DNA of 64,000 bases from an uncultured Erythrobacter sp. (GTDB lineage: Bacteria; Pseudomonadota; Alphaproteobacteria; Sphingomonadales; Sphingomonadaceae). The stretch is taken from positions 965,501 through 1,029,500 of the forward strand of contig NZ_CANMPJ010000001.1 in NCBI RefSeq assembly GCF_947499705.1, read 5' to 3'. The number at the start of each line of letters is the position of its first letter. The first letter of the stretch is position 1. The position numbers were made by a program, and so were the translations under genes. Shown piece after piece: positions 27,610 through 36,750 of this stretch. The notes beneath the pieces were generated by a model, which saw nothing but the letters and a program-made list of their open reading frames with translations, ran no database searches and was not told the DNA's origin.

Positions 27610-27828
27610 GTGAAACGGCTCATCTACTTATCGGTCGTCTACTGGACCATCGCTTTGATCCTGCTGGCGGTCTACAACTTCCAATGCGGTTTTAGTGCCG
27701 GTCACGATCCAGAGAGCGACGCACTGATCCGCGCCTGCATCGACGATATGCAAGCGGGTTTTCCATATGTCTTCGCCGCGACCATTGCGATGTATATTGC
27801 TGTTATGTGGTTCTCTCGAAAACGATGA
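27610..27828 (+). CDS. small membrane protein, 72 aa
   Basis: Two probable membrane helices (IYLSVVYWTIALILLAVYNF and FPYVFAATIAMYIAVMWF) with a short loop containing two cysteines between them; GTG start. Its stop overlaps the next gene as ATGA. Not recognised; the loop between the helices (QCGFSAGHDPESDALIRAC) is hydrophilic. Confidence 0.6.
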   Translation: MKRLIYLSVVYWTIALILLAVYNFQCGFSAGHDPESDALIRACIDDMQAGFPYVFAATIAMYIAVMWFSRKR

Positions 27829-28637
27829 GCCTCGGCTTTTCAGTCGACGAACTCCTACCCAAAGCCCGCGGGGGAGGGCAGCTCAAGATGGGGCTGGTCC
27901 GGCTGTCGGAGGAAGAATGGCTTCAGCCTGATCCTGATCTTGCGGCGCGCCTTGAGGGATTTTCGCACTGGCCAGAGGGCGTGCAGCTTACGGTGGAAGC
28001 AGACGTGCCGGCGCGCGAACTTGCCGAAATGCTGGGTGTGCCGGTCGAATTTGATCAGGCAGCGCTGCCCAAAGTTGCTCTCAATTCTCACGAGGACATG
28101 TGCCTCCTCACAAAACGGGAGGGTGACAATCAGTATCGCCTGATTGGCGCAGCGGTTGCATGGCCGACCGACTGGCATCCCAAGAACAAGATTGGTCTGC
28201 CACTGCGCGCGCTGCATGCTCCCATTGCTGGCTATGAAGAGCAGCTCGCTACCGGCGTCGATCGCTTCATGGACACACTCAAAGCCGGACCGATCTACGG
28301 TCGCTGCAATTGGTTTATCGCGCCGACTGGCGAACGCCGATGGATCGCCGATGCGCCGCCTGAACAGGCGTATTCGCATGTCACGGCGGACAATGCTGGC
28401 GAGACCCTGTTTGTGCGTTCCGAGCGCCAGACCCTGCGTCGCCTCCCCAAAACGGGCGCGATCCTGTTTACAATCGGCATCTATGTCGAACCCCTGGGCA
28501 AGCTCGGTCCCGACAACATCGCGATGCTATCCAAGGCGGTGCAGTCGCTTGTCAGCGGGGAGGGTGACCGGCGCGGCGCACCGGCCTATGCTAACAGTCT
28601 GATCGCTTTCGCCGCCCAACGGAGAACCGCCTCATGA
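27825..28637 (+). CDS. DUF3445 / heme-dependent oxidative N-demethylase-like protein
   Basis: 270 residues of the DUF3445 family, to which the heme subunit-like oxidative N-demethylases belong. Family-like features: LMGLVRLSEEEW-type start, WPTDWHPKNKIG, the HAPIAGYEEQL stretch, and the hallmark C-terminal RSERQTLRRLPKTGAILFTI. Probably cytosolic. A dimethylamine-type demethylation role is known for some family members but is not shown here. ATG at 27825 in an ATGA overlap with the small membrane protein. Confidence 0.78.
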   Translation: MSLGFSVDELLPKARGGGQLKMGLVRLSEEEWLQPDPDLAARLEGFSHWPEGVQLTVEADVPARELAEMLGVPVEFDQAALPKVALNSHEDMCLLTKREGDNQYRLIGAAVAWPTDWHPKNKIGLPLRALHAPIAGYEEQLATGVDRFMDTLKAGPIYGRCNWFIAPTGERRWIADAPPEQAYSHVTADNAGETLFVRSERQTLRRLPKTGAILFTIGIYVEPLGKLGPDNIAMLSKAVQSLVSGEGDRRGAPAYANSLIAFAAQRRTAS

Positions 28638-29035
28638 TCTCTGCCTTGTTGCTGTTGTTGGCCCAGTCCGATGGATTTCCTGAATGCAACCAGGAGGCTG
28701 CTGATCGAGGTATCCAGCAGGAAATGAACATCTGCGCCGCTGTGGAATTCCGCAAGGCCGATGCCGAACTGAATGCGCAGTGGAATGTGACGTCGCAAAA
28801 GATGAAAGAATTCGATGAAAGCTGGACGGCGGAATGGGATGATCGTCCTGGTTGGTTTGCCAGCCTGCTGGAAGCGCAGCGCGCGTGGATCGCTTTCCGT
28901 GACGCGCATTGCCGGGTCGATGGATACACCGCGCGCGGAGGCTCGCTGGAACCATTGCTTGTATCAACCTGCAAGACCGCGCTGACCGAGGCGAGGACAG
29001 AGCAACTGCGCGAGCTTGCCGAAAGTCCAAACTAA
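28634..29035 (+). CDS. LprI-like (DUF1311) exported protein
   Basis: 133 residues with a short hydrophobic start (MISALLLLLAQS) and then the LprI/DUF1311 pattern: CNQEAADRGIQQEMNICAA, a W in the middle, LLEAQRAWIAFRDAHCRV with the conserved RAW-x-x-FRD motif, and a last cysteine pair. Family members are small periplasmic or lipoproteins, some of which inhibit lysozyme. ATGA overlap with the previous gene. Function here unproven. Confidence 0.75.
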   Translation: MISALLLLLAQSDGFPECNQEAADRGIQQEMNICAAVEFRKADAELNAQWNVTSQKMKEFDESWTAEWDDRPGWFASLLEAQRAWIAFRDAHCRVDGYTARGGSLEPLLVSTCKTALTEARTEQLRELAESPN

Positions 29036-29112
29036 GCGCCATTTCCGATAGGTTGCTTGCCGCGCGGTGAGGCGGCATAGGCATACCCAATAGGGACCCC
29101 CACGGAGCGCCG

Positions 29113-31143
29113 ATGTTTTCCAAAATCCTGATTGCCAATCGCGGCGAAATTGCCTGCCGCGTCATCCAGACCGCGCAGAAAATGGGTATCGCCACTGTTG
29201 CGGTCTATTCCGACGCTGATGCGCGTGCTCCGTTCGTGCGGATGGCGGATGAGGCCGTGCATATCGGTCCCGCTCCAGCATCGGAAAGCTATCTGATCCC
29301 GGAAAAGATCATCGCCGCCTGCAAAGAGACTGGTGCTGAAGCGGTCCATCCCGGCTATGGTTTCCTGTCCGAGCGCGCGAGTTTTGTCGAAGCGCTCGAG
29401 GCAGAGGGAATCGCGTTTATCGGCCCGCCTCCCGGAGCGATTGCGGCGATGGGCGACAAGATCGAATCCAAGAAGCTCGCTATGGAAGCGGGCGTCAACG
29501 TCGTCCCCGGATTTGTCGGCGAGATCGAAGACACCGAACACGCTGTCCGGATCTCCGACGAAATCGGCTATCCCGTGATGATGAAGGCCTCTGCCGGCGG
29601 CGGGGGTAAGGGAATGCGGCTTGCCTATTCAGAGCAAGACGTGCGCGAAGGGTTTGAAGCGACAAAGCGCGAAGGCCTCAATTCCTTCGGCGATGACCGC
29701 GTTTTTATCGAGAAATTCATCCTCAATCCCCGCCATATCGAGATTCAGATCCTTGGCGATAAACACGGCAATATCCTATACCTGAACGAGCGCGAATGCT
29801 CGATCCAGCGGCGGCACCAAAAGGTTGTCGAAGAGGCCCCATCGCCCTTCGTCACGCCCAAGATGCGCAAGGCGATGGGCGAGCAATGCGTCGCTCTGTC
29901 GCGCGCTGTCGAATACCATTCAGCTGGGACAGTCGAGCTGATCGTCAGCGGTGCCGATCCGACCGGCGAAAGCTTCTACTTCCTCGAAATGAATACACGG
30001 CTTCAGGTGGAGCACCCCGTTACCGAGGCGATCACGGGCGTCGATCTGGTCGAACAGATGATCCGCGTCGCAGCGGGTGAAAAGCTCGAAATGACGCAGG
30101 ATGATATCGGCATCGAAGGCTGGTCGATCGAGAACCGCGTCTATGCCGAAGACCCATATCGCGGGTTCCTGCCTTCGACAGGTCGCCTGGTCGAATATGA
30201 GCCGCCGCTTGAGGGCTGGACCAACGATGGCAGCGCCAATGGCCGGCGCGGTGTTGCCATGGGAAATGGGGGCGTTCGGGTCGATGATGGCGTGTTCGAA
30301 GGCGGCGAAGTGTCGATGTTCTACGACCCGATGATCGCCAAGCTGATTACCTGGGCTCCGACCCGCGAAGAAGCCGCTGATCTTCAGATTACGGCGCTCG
30401 ACAATTTCCGCATCAGGGGCCTCGGTCATAACGTCGATTTCCTCAGCGCGATCATGCAACATGACCGGTTTCGGTCAGGCGAACTCACGACCGGCTTCAT
30501 TGCTGAGGAATATCCTGACGGATTCGAAGGTGCACCTGCCGACGACGCATGGCTGCGGCAGCTTGCGGCTCTCTTCGCCGGGGCCGAGTTCACTGAACAA
30601 GTCCGCGCGCGCAGGATATCCGGCCAGCTCAATGGCAACGACAATCCGCCTTCGCGCTGGATGGTCAAGATCGGGAGCCAGAGCTTCGACGTGTTGCTCG
30701 AAGAGGGCGGCGCGAATGTCGATGGTGAGACCATGCGCGGCACGTGGGACTGGGAAGTCGGCATGCCGATTGCTCAGGTCACCGGCGAAAATGAAATGGC
30801 GGTTCAAATCGAGCGGATCGGAGTGCGCTGGCGCATGACGACGCGCGGCGCTTCGCATGAAGCCTTGGTGCTGCCTGCCAATGTCGCGCCTTTGGCAAAA
30901 CACATGATCGAAAAGATCCCGCCTGACCTCTCTAAAATGCTCATCTGCCCGATGCCGGGAATGCTGGTGAAGCTGCACGTTGCCGAGGGCGAAAAGGTGC
31001 AGCCTGGTCAGCCGCTGGCAACCGTCGAAGCGATGAAGATGGAGAACATCCTTCGGGCCGAGAAAGAGGGCAAAATCGCCTCGATCAATGCCTCCGAAGG
31101 TGAGAGCCTGGCGGTCGATGCAGTGATTCTAGAGCTGGAATAG
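29113..31143 (+). CDS. pccA: propionyl-CoA carboxylase alpha subunit (biotin carboxylase + BCCP)
   Basis: Carboxylates its own biotin with bicarbonate and ATP and passes the CO2 to the beta subunit. 676 residues. Biotin carboxylase domain: ILIANRGEIACRVI, HPGYGFLSE, ASAGGGGKGMR (ATP-grasp), NTRLQVEHPVTE; a linker that binds the beta subunit; and the C-terminal biotinyl domain with EAMKMEN, lysine K642 being the biotin site. A GGAG site precedes the ATG at 29113. Partner of pccB at 18112. Confidence 0.95.
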   Translation: MFSKILIANRGEIACRVIQTAQKMGIATVAVYSDADARAPFVRMADEAVHIGPAPASESYLIPEKIIAACKETGAEAVHPGYGFLSERASFVEALEAEGIAFIGPPPGAIAAMGDKIESKKLAMEAGVNVVPGFVGEIEDTEHAVRISDEIGYPVMMKASAGGGGKGMRLAYSEQDVREGFEATKREGLNSFGDDRVFIEKFILNPRHIEIQILGDKHGNILYLNERECSIQRRHQKVVEEAPSPFVTPKMRKAMGEQCVALSRAVEYHSAGTVELIVSGADPTGESFYFLEMNTRLQVEHPVTEAITGVDLVEQMIRVAAGEKLEMTQDDIGIEGWSIENRVYAEDPYRGFLPSTGRLVEYEPPLEGWTNDGSANGRRGVAMGNGGVRVDDGVFEGGEVSMFYDPMIAKLITWAPTREEAADLQITALDNFRIRGLGHNVDFLSAIMQHDRFRSGELTTGFIAEEYPDGFEGAPADDAWLRQLAALFAGAEFTEQVRARRISGQLNGNDNPPSRWMVKIGSQSFDVLLEEGGANVDGETMRGTWDWEVGMPIAQVTGENEMAVQIERIGVRWRMTTRGASHEALVLPANVAPLAKHMIEKIPPDLSKMLICPMPGMLVKLHVAEGEKVQPGQPLATVEAMKMENILRAEKEGKIASINASEGESLAVDAVILELE

Positions 31144-31385
31144 CCTGATTCGCGAGAGCCACTAACAGTTCAATTTCGCTCGTCTGGAATCAGATTCGTA
31201 AAACTTCACGGTTCGAACTGTCCCTTTTGGGTGCAGTCGTGTTGCGCGGCTTTGTACCTTTGCGTCAACTTTATTCACTTTCGTTTGATTTAACATTAAT
31301 CCACTGGTCAATCTTGGGAAAAGTGACGACAATTCTTTCTGTTGATTCGGCATGTCGCAACGAATCACATCGAAAGGGGTTAGTC

Positions 31386-31655
31386 ATGGCGAGGAAAGGT
31401 ACCGGTTATTTCGACCGCAAGGGTCATTTCTTCAAGACCCCGCGCGAAGCAACGGCCAGTGATATCGCAGCATTGCTTGGTCAGATTGGCGATGGTGAAA
31501 GCCTTGCGCCGGGCATCGCGCAAATGCTGATCGAGCGTCGTTCGGATATAGAGCGCCTGTTCAAAGAGCATGACGAGATGATGGCTGAGCACGAGGGCAA
31601 CGTGACCGACATCACTGAAAAAGTCTCGAAATTGCCGGGCCGTCCGGCGAGCTAA
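31386..31655 (+). CDS. hypothetical protein, 89 aa
   Basis: Basic start (MARKGTGYFDRKGHFFKTP), then a helical part with ATASDIAALLGQIG and LIERRSDIERLFKEHDEMM. No signal peptide or membrane segment. A GGGG site is 8-9 bases upstream of the ATG. The 242 bp before it (31144-31385) are AT-richer than the surroundings and hold no gene; they probably contain the promoter. Not recognised. Confidence 0.68.
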   Translation: MARKGTGYFDRKGHFFKTPREATASDIAALLGQIGDGESLAPGIAQMLIERRSDIERLFKEHDEMMAEHEGNVTDITEKVSKLPGRPAS

Positions 31656-31733
31656 GGGTAAGCAAGAGGCTATCAGTAAAGTTGCAACTTGCAACCTATC
31701 TCTCTAGGCGAGATCAAGCTTAGGGAGACCAAC

Positions 31734-32135
31734 ATGTCATTATCAATAACCGCGGTAACCGCTGCTGTATTGGCGTTATTGCTGCTCGTCACAGCAATCG
31801 AAACGGTCAGCAAACGTCTCAAGCTCAAGGCTGCATTTGGTGACGCTGACGATCCAGGTCTGATTGCGGCGATGCGAAGTCACGGGAATCTGTCGGAACA
31901 CGCTCCAATCGTGCTTATAATGCTCGGCCTGCTCGAGTTCGGAGGAGCGAATTCAACTCTGCTGATTAGCATCGCAGGTGCCTTTATCGTTGGGAGATTT
32001 GCGCACGTGATCGGGCTGCATCAGCGCAGCGAACCCGGGAAAGCTCCACTTGCCCGTCAGATCGGCGTCATTCTCACTTGGCTGACCCTTCTGGCCCTTG
32101 CCATATTGCTGCTGGTCGGTGTTTTCGTGAACTAA
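31734..32135 (+). CDS. MAPEG family membrane protein
   Basis: 133 residues of the MAPEG family (microsomal-type glutathione transferases and relatives); four membrane helices. Family-like signs: an RL-K-x-AFGD stretch, the RSHGNLSEHAPIVLI motif, and GRFAHVIGL. An AGGGAGA site precedes the ATG at 31734. Substrate unknown; the gor gene at 15975 shows the cell uses glutathione. Its stop shares CTAA with the convergent cyclase gene. Confidence 0.85.
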   Translation: MSLSITAVTAAVLALLLLVTAIETVSKRLKLKAAFGDADDPGLIAAMRSHGNLSEHAPIVLIMLGLLEFGGANSTLLISIAGAFIVGRFAHVIGLHQRSEPGKAPLARQIGVILTWLTLLALAILLLVGVFVN

Positions 32136-32902
32136 TCCGCGACCATTGCCACCGCGCGAATCCAGCCAGCGCTGGCGCGCTCTATCTTCACCGGGAAGCA
32201 GCTGAACATGAAGCCTTGCGATGGCAGGCTTTCGAGATTGGTGAGTTTTTCGATCTGGTAATAGGGTCGGATACGGCCCGCTTTGTGGCCCTCCCAGATG
32301 ATCGCGGGGTCACGCTTTTCGGCCCAGCGTTTTGCGGTGTGGCTGAATGGAGCGTCCCAGCTCCAGGCATCAGTGCCGACCACCTGCACGCCGCGTTCGG
32401 TCAGCCACAAAGTTGCCTCGGCGCCTAGCCCGACGCCCTGATCGATGAAATTGTCAGTTCCGTAGACTGCGCCCGATTGTATCAGCACGATGTCGCGTGG
32501 CTGGAGATCGTAGTGAATTGCTTTGAAGGCCGCTTCGATTTCGGCGGCGCTCACCACATGGCCGTGGGGCAGGTGCGAGAAATCCAGTTTTACGCCCGGA
32601 CGGAAGAACAGGTCGAGCGGGGCTTCGTCGATGCTCGGGGCAGGGTTGGCCCCGTCATCGGTTGTTGAATGATAGTGCCACGGCGCATCCATATGGGTGC
32701 CGTTATGCGTGGCCAGTTCGATCTTCTCGACCGCCCAGCCTTCGCCGTCCGGCAAGTCTTCTTTTTCCAGTCCCGGGAAGAACATCGCGATCTGCGCCCA
32801 CGTCTGTTCGTGGGTCATATATTCGATCTTGGGCCGCATCACCTCGGGGTCGGAAACCACATCATTGGTGATCGGGATCGAGAGGTCGACGAACCTGGTC
32901 AT
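32132..32902 (-). CDS. cyclase/arylformamidase-like (KynB family) protein
   Basis: 256 residues of the metal-dependent cyclase family. The signature appears as ATHNGTHMDAPWH (HxGTHxDxPxH type) after DLSIPI at the N-terminus, and a GTDAWSWDAPF block follows. Members hydrolyse N-formylkynurenine or related amides; the large loop here is longer than in KynB, so the substrate is open. Its ATG overlaps the aroB stop (ATGA), making it the third gene of aroK-aroB-cyclase. Confidence 0.8.
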   Translation of the reverse strand: MTRFVDLSIPITNDVVSDPEVMRPKIEYMTHEQTWAQIAMFFPGLEKEDLPDGEGWAVEKIELATHNGTHMDAPWHYHSTTDDGANPAPSIDEAPLDLFFRPGVKLDFSHLPHGHVVSAAEIEAAFKAIHYDLQPRDIVLIQSGAVYGTDNFIDQGVGLGAEATLWLTERGVQVVGTDAWSWDAPFSHTAKRWAEKRDPAIIWEGHKAGRIRPYYQIEKLTNLESLPSQGFMFSCFPVKIERASAGWIRAVAMVAD

Positions 32903-34056
32903 GCGCTGATTTTCGCATCGACTTGCAGTTCTCCGTCGAGGAATGCGGCGACGTCGCTTAGGTCCACGTCGCGTGCCAGATATGCTGCTCCAATGCTCTT
33001 GAGCAGCAGAAAGGGCAGGGTGCCTCCCTCCATTTTCTTGTCATGCCGCATATGATCGACCAATCGTGCCCCATCACATTTCAGGCCGAGCTCGGTGATG
33101 TTGGTGGGCACTCCGGAAGCGCTAACCGCCTGAGCAACAAGCTGCGCATCAGCCAAAGGCAGATCGCCCCTGAGCGCCGAATATCGAGCCGCAAGAACCA
33201 TTCCCATCGCCACCGCTTCGCCGTGTAATAGCGTGTTGGAGAAGCCAGTTTCCGCTTCGAGTGCATGCCCGAATGTATGCCCTAGATTGAGCAGAGCTCG
33301 AACGCCGCTGGTTTCGCGCTCGTCCTCTGCAACTATGCGGGCCTTTGCACGAATGCTGGTCGCGATCGCGTGGGTAAGGGCTGCGGGTTCGCGCGCGAGG
33401 ACCTTGCTTCCGTTTGACTCCAGCCAAGCAAAGAATTCGGCGTCGCCCAAGAGACCGTATTTCAGGACTTCGGCATAGCCCGCGCGCATCTCGCGGTTGG
33501 GGAGCGTATCCAGAACCAGCGGGTCGATCAGAACGGCAGCGGGCTGGTGGAAGGCCCCGATCAGGTTCTTTCCCGCACCCGTATTGATAGCGGTCTTGCC
33601 GCCCACCGAGCTGTCCACCTGCGCAAGCAAAGTGGTTGGAATCTGCACAAAGCCGCAGCCGCGCTTGGTCACCGCGCAGGCGAAGCCCGTCAGGTCACCA
33701 ACCACTCCTCCGCCTAGTGCGAAGACATGATCACTGCGGGTCACTCCCAAGTCGAGCAGCCAATCGGTCAACCGCTCAAGTATGCCCCAGCTCTTTGCGC
33801 CTTCGCCCGGCTCGACGACGAACCAATCGATGGTAAGTCCTGCGGTAGCGAGGCCTTGCTCAACTGTCTGGCCAAACTCGCGGTGCGTGTTGCTGTCTGC
33901 GACAAACGGAACTCGTCGTTCAGCGCCATAGGACGCGAGAAAACTGGCAGCGCATGTCGCGATACGATCGAGTAAACCTGGTTCAATCGTGACGCCATAG
34001 CCGCGGCCAGCGAGCGCGACCGGAATCACGATTTGGGTGTCGCTCAAGCCAGCCAT
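32899..34056 (-). CDS. aroB: 3-dehydroquinate synthase
   Basis: Makes 3-dehydroquinate from DAHP, second step of the shikimate pathway; NAD- and metal-dependent, cytosolic. 385 residues. GGGVVGDLTGFACA, PTTLLAQVDSSVGGKTAIN, and the metal-binding histidines in NLGHTFGHALE and LLHGEAVAMGM. The ATG at 34056 overlaps the aroK 3' end by 13 bp, as often seen for this pair. Confidence 0.96.
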   Translation of the reverse strand: MAGLSDTQIVIPVALAGRGYGVTIEPGLLDRIATCAASFLASYGAERRVPFVADSNTHREFGQTVEQGLATAGLTIDWFVVEPGEGAKSWGILERLTDWLLDLGVTRSDHVFALGGGVVGDLTGFACAVTKRGCGFVQIPTTLLAQVDSSVGGKTAINTGAGKNLIGAFHQPAAVLIDPLVLDTLPNREMRAGYAEVLKYGLLGDAEFFAWLESNGSKVLAREPAALTHAIATSIRAKARIVAEDERETSGVRALLNLGHTFGHALEAETGFSNTLLHGEAVAMGMVLAARYSALRGDLPLADAQLVAQAVSASGVPTNITELGLKCDGARLVDHMRHDKKMEGGTLPFLLLKSIGAAYLARDVDLSDVAAFLDGELQVDAKISA

Positions 34057-34613
34057 TGGCCAATTCCTTCAATTATTGCCTTTGCGGTATCGGCGTGGGG
34101 GCCGTCTTCGCTCATCACCCGCACTTGCGCTTGGCGGTAGTGGGGCTCGCGTTCACTCGCCAAGCGGGTGAGTATCTCCCTGGGGTCTCCGTCACGCAGT
34201 AGAGGTCGTGTATCTCGGCGAGAGGTTCGCTCGACCAGTGTGTCAATGTCACAATCGATCCAGACCGCTATCGCATTGTCGAGGATCAGACCGCGCGTTT
34301 CCGGATCTATGAAGGCACCACCACCAGTTGCGATCACGCCCGCATGTTCCTCTATCAGGCGCGCAATCACCCGGCGTTCGCCGTTGCGAAAGTAGGCTTC
34401 ACCGTGCTCTTCGAAAATCTCCGCAATACTGCGCTGAGCTGCTTCGGTTATCGCATCATCGGCATCGACGAAATCGCGCCCCATCATGGCAGCGAGCCGC
34501 CGGCCCACGGTTGATTTGCCGACTCCCATCAAGCCGACAAGCGCGATTGGTCGGTCGATGCGGCATGCAATCCGGGCGATTTCTATATCGTTCAAAGTGG
34601 CCTGCTCAGTCAT
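34044..34613 (-). CDS. aroK: shikimate kinase
   Basis: Phosphorylates shikimate in the aromatic amino acid pathway; cytosolic. 189 residues. P-loop GLMGVGKST (27-35), the shikimate-binding DADD and RNGER motifs, and GGGAF. The ATG at 34613 is chosen because it starts shortly before the P-loop; the longer reading back to 34814 overlaps the divergent gene at 34652. Upstream partner of aroB. Confidence 0.94.
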   Translation of the reverse strand: MTEQATLNDIEIARIACRIDRPIALVGLMGVGKSTVGRRLAAMMGRDFVDADDAITEAAQRSIAEIFEEHGEAYFRNGERRVIARLIEEHAGVIATGGGAFIDPETRGLILDNAIAVWIDCDIDTLVERTSRRDTRPLLRDGDPREILTRLASEREPHYRQAQVRVMSEDGPHADTAKAIIEGIGQWLA

Positions 34614-34651
34614 TGCAGCATGGCCTATAGATGGGGTAGAGCGCGCGCAAT

Positions 34652-34858
34652 ATGTCTGAACTGCGTCGCTTCTCTCGTCCACTGGCGAATTCGGCCCCGT
34701 TGCAAACCGCGCCTTCGCGCTTTGCTGGCCTGCGTCAAAGGCTACCCTATTATGTCGCGGCTGTGGTTCTCGCGTTACTGGCATTGGCATGGATTGATGG
34801 CGGGGAAGAGCCAATCCGGCCGATCGTTCAACCGGTTGAAGCTACGGGGCAAAACTGA
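34652..34858 (+). CDS. small single-pass membrane protein, 68 aa
   Basis: A basic N-terminus with arginines and one membrane helix (YYVAAVVLALLALAWIDGG) at about residues 33-51, N-in by charge. Its stop overlaps the start of the next gene as TGATG, and it is divergent from aroK over 38 bp. Likely to belong with the 630-aa exported protein and xerD. Not recognised. Confidence 0.6.
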   Translation: MSELRRFSRPLANSAPLQTAPSRFAGLRQRLPYYVAAVVLALLALAWIDGGEEPIRPIVQPVEATGQN

Positions 34859-36750
34859 TGCAGCGCTCGATGTGGATGGGAACGGTTGCCGCTGTCGGTT
34901 TGGTTGGTGCACTTGCGGGTGCGTTTTCCACCGGAGCACTGACGGCTCAAGACGCGCCGGAATCCATTCTTCCACCCGGATTTGACGATCCCGCTCCTGC
35001 ACCGACGCCTGCACCTGCTCCGGCACCAACGTCTGCGCCGCCGCCAACGCCGGGGACGCCGGGACCGAGCGTTTCACCAGGCACAACGCTGCCGGGCACC
35101 GCGCCTATTCCGGGCGGGCTGCCGCCAGTGCCGCAGGTTTCTAGCGACGATCTTGCCCGATTGCCTTCGGTTGAAGAACTTGAGGCGATGACAGTCGACG
35201 AGCTCGACGATTTGCTCGGCCTCAAACCCCGCTTCGACATTCCGCCAGCCGCACGGCGCTCTTTGGCGCAAGTGGGCGTTTTGGCTCCGACCGAAGGAGG
35301 CTTGCCGACCGCTTCGCTTGCGAGGCAGCCTGCTGCATTGGTACGCGCGGCACTCACTGGAACAAAAGGTCCCGTTGTTTCGCGGTGGGGGCATATTTTG
35401 CTCCGCCGTGCTCTAGCGAGCCGATTGGCCGCTCCTGAGGGTATGAATCCGGTTGAGTTCGCCGCCCTTCGCGCGGGCGTTCTCAACAATATCGGTGAGT
35501 ATTCGGTCGCGCGCAGCATCGCGCAGGACGTCGATACCGGGAATTGGAACGATGCGCTCACCAAAGAGGCGCTGACCGCATATATCGCTGCAGCGGATTT
35601 CGTCGGCGCGTGCCCGGCAGTTCGGCTGCAAGGTTCCGAGCGCGACGGTTCGCAATGGGTGATGATGCAGGCGATCTGCAATGCCTATGCAGGCGAAGGC
35701 GCGCTGGCCGGTTCACAGCTTAATCGAGCACTCAGCGACGAAATCGCGCCTGCCATCGATGTGCTTCTCGCGCAGCGTTACGCGGGTGCTGCCGGACGCG
35801 CGCGCAGAGCGGTCGAAATCGAGTGGGAAGGGGTGGAGGAGCTCAACCCTTGGCGGTTTGCACTGGCCAATGCAGTGGGCGAGCCAATCCCAGAAACGCT
35901 GCTTGAGGATTTACCAAGCTACTATGCACGCACTGCCGCAATTGGTGCGATGGTTCCGCTGGAACAGCGCGCGCTCTATGCCGATCGGGCCGCCAGCGAG
36001 GGCATTCTCTCTTCGCGGGCAATGGTCGACCTTTACAGCCAGATCTACGCCGACAGCTCGATCATGGGCGAGGTGTCGGGCCGCGCCGGAAGGTTGCGCA
36101 ACGCCTATGTCGCACCGGATCCTGCGGCGCGCGTTGCTGCGATGCGAGGTCTTTGGGGAACGCAGGATGGCGACCTGGATCAGCCCGACTATGCAGCGAG
36201 CGTTTTGACTGCCTATGCCGCCGCGCGCGTGACGCCGAGTGCTGGCCTGTCGCGCTATGCCGATGGCTTGATCGCTTCCATGCTTTCCGCCGGACTGGAC
36301 CGTGATGCGGCGACGTGGGCGAGTGTGGTCGAGGAAGGCAGTCTCGCTTGGGGGCTGATCGCGGCGGGCACCGGTGATGGCAGCAGTGTCACGGCGGACG
36401 GTGTCGACGCGTTCATTGGCAACGATGTCAGCGAGGAATATCGCAAGTCGGCATTTCTTGTCGCCGGATTGGTGGGGCTAGGGCGATTGGGGCAAAGTGA
36501 CGCTGCTAGTCTGGCCAGTGATCTGGATATTGATCTCAATCGTCAGACCCGCTGGACACAGACGATTTCGCGCGCAGCCGATGTTGGGAACCCGACGCTG
36601 GTTGCGATGCTGGCAGGGCTGGGGATGCAGGGTGAGAGCTGGTCGCAAATGACTCCGCTGCACCTGTATCACATCACCTCTGCGCTACGCCGGGTGGGAC
36701 TTGAAGCCGAGGCGCGGATGATCGCTGCGGAGGCGGTTGCGCGGGGCTGA
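34858..36750 (+). CDS. large exported protein of unknown function, 630 aa
   Basis: A signal-type N-terminus (MQRSMWMGTVAAVGLVGALA and onward), then a Pro/Ala-rich linker (about residues 45-95, AP, PTPG and PG repeats), then some 500 residues of mostly helical sequence with repeated ALASRLA, RARRAVEIEWEG-like pairs that suggest TPR/HEAT-type folding. So it is a periplasmic or anchored helical scaffold. TGATG overlaps on both sides tie it to the 68-aa membrane protein and to xerD. I do not recognise it. Confidence 0.72.
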   Translation: MQRSMWMGTVAAVGLVGALAGAFSTGALTAQDAPESILPPGFDDPAPAPTPAPAPAPTSAPPPTPGTPGPSVSPGTTLPGTAPIPGGLPPVPQVSSDDLARLPSVEELEAMTVDELDDLLGLKPRFDIPPAARRSLAQVGVLAPTEGGLPTASLARQPAALVRAALTGTKGPVVSRWGHILLRRALASRLAAPEGMNPVEFAALRAGVLNNIGEYSVARSIAQDVDTGNWNDALTKEALTAYIAAADFVGACPAVRLQGSERDGSQWVMMQAICNAYAGEGALAGSQLNRALSDEIAPAIDVLLAQRYAGAAGRARRAVEIEWEGVEELNPWRFALANAVGEPIPETLLEDLPSYYARTAAIGAMVPLEQRALYADRAASEGILSSRAMVDLYSQIYADSSIMGEVSGRAGRLRNAYVAPDPAARVAAMRGLWGTQDGDLDQPDYAASVLTAYAAARVTPSAGLSRYADGLIASMLSAGLDRDAATWASVVEEGSLAWGLIAAGTGDGSSVTADGVDAFIGNDVSEEYRKSAFLVAGLVGLGRLGQSDAASLASDLDIDLNRQTRWTQTISRAADVGNPTLVAMLAGLGMQGESWSQMTPLHLYHITSALRRVGLEAEARMIAAEAVARG

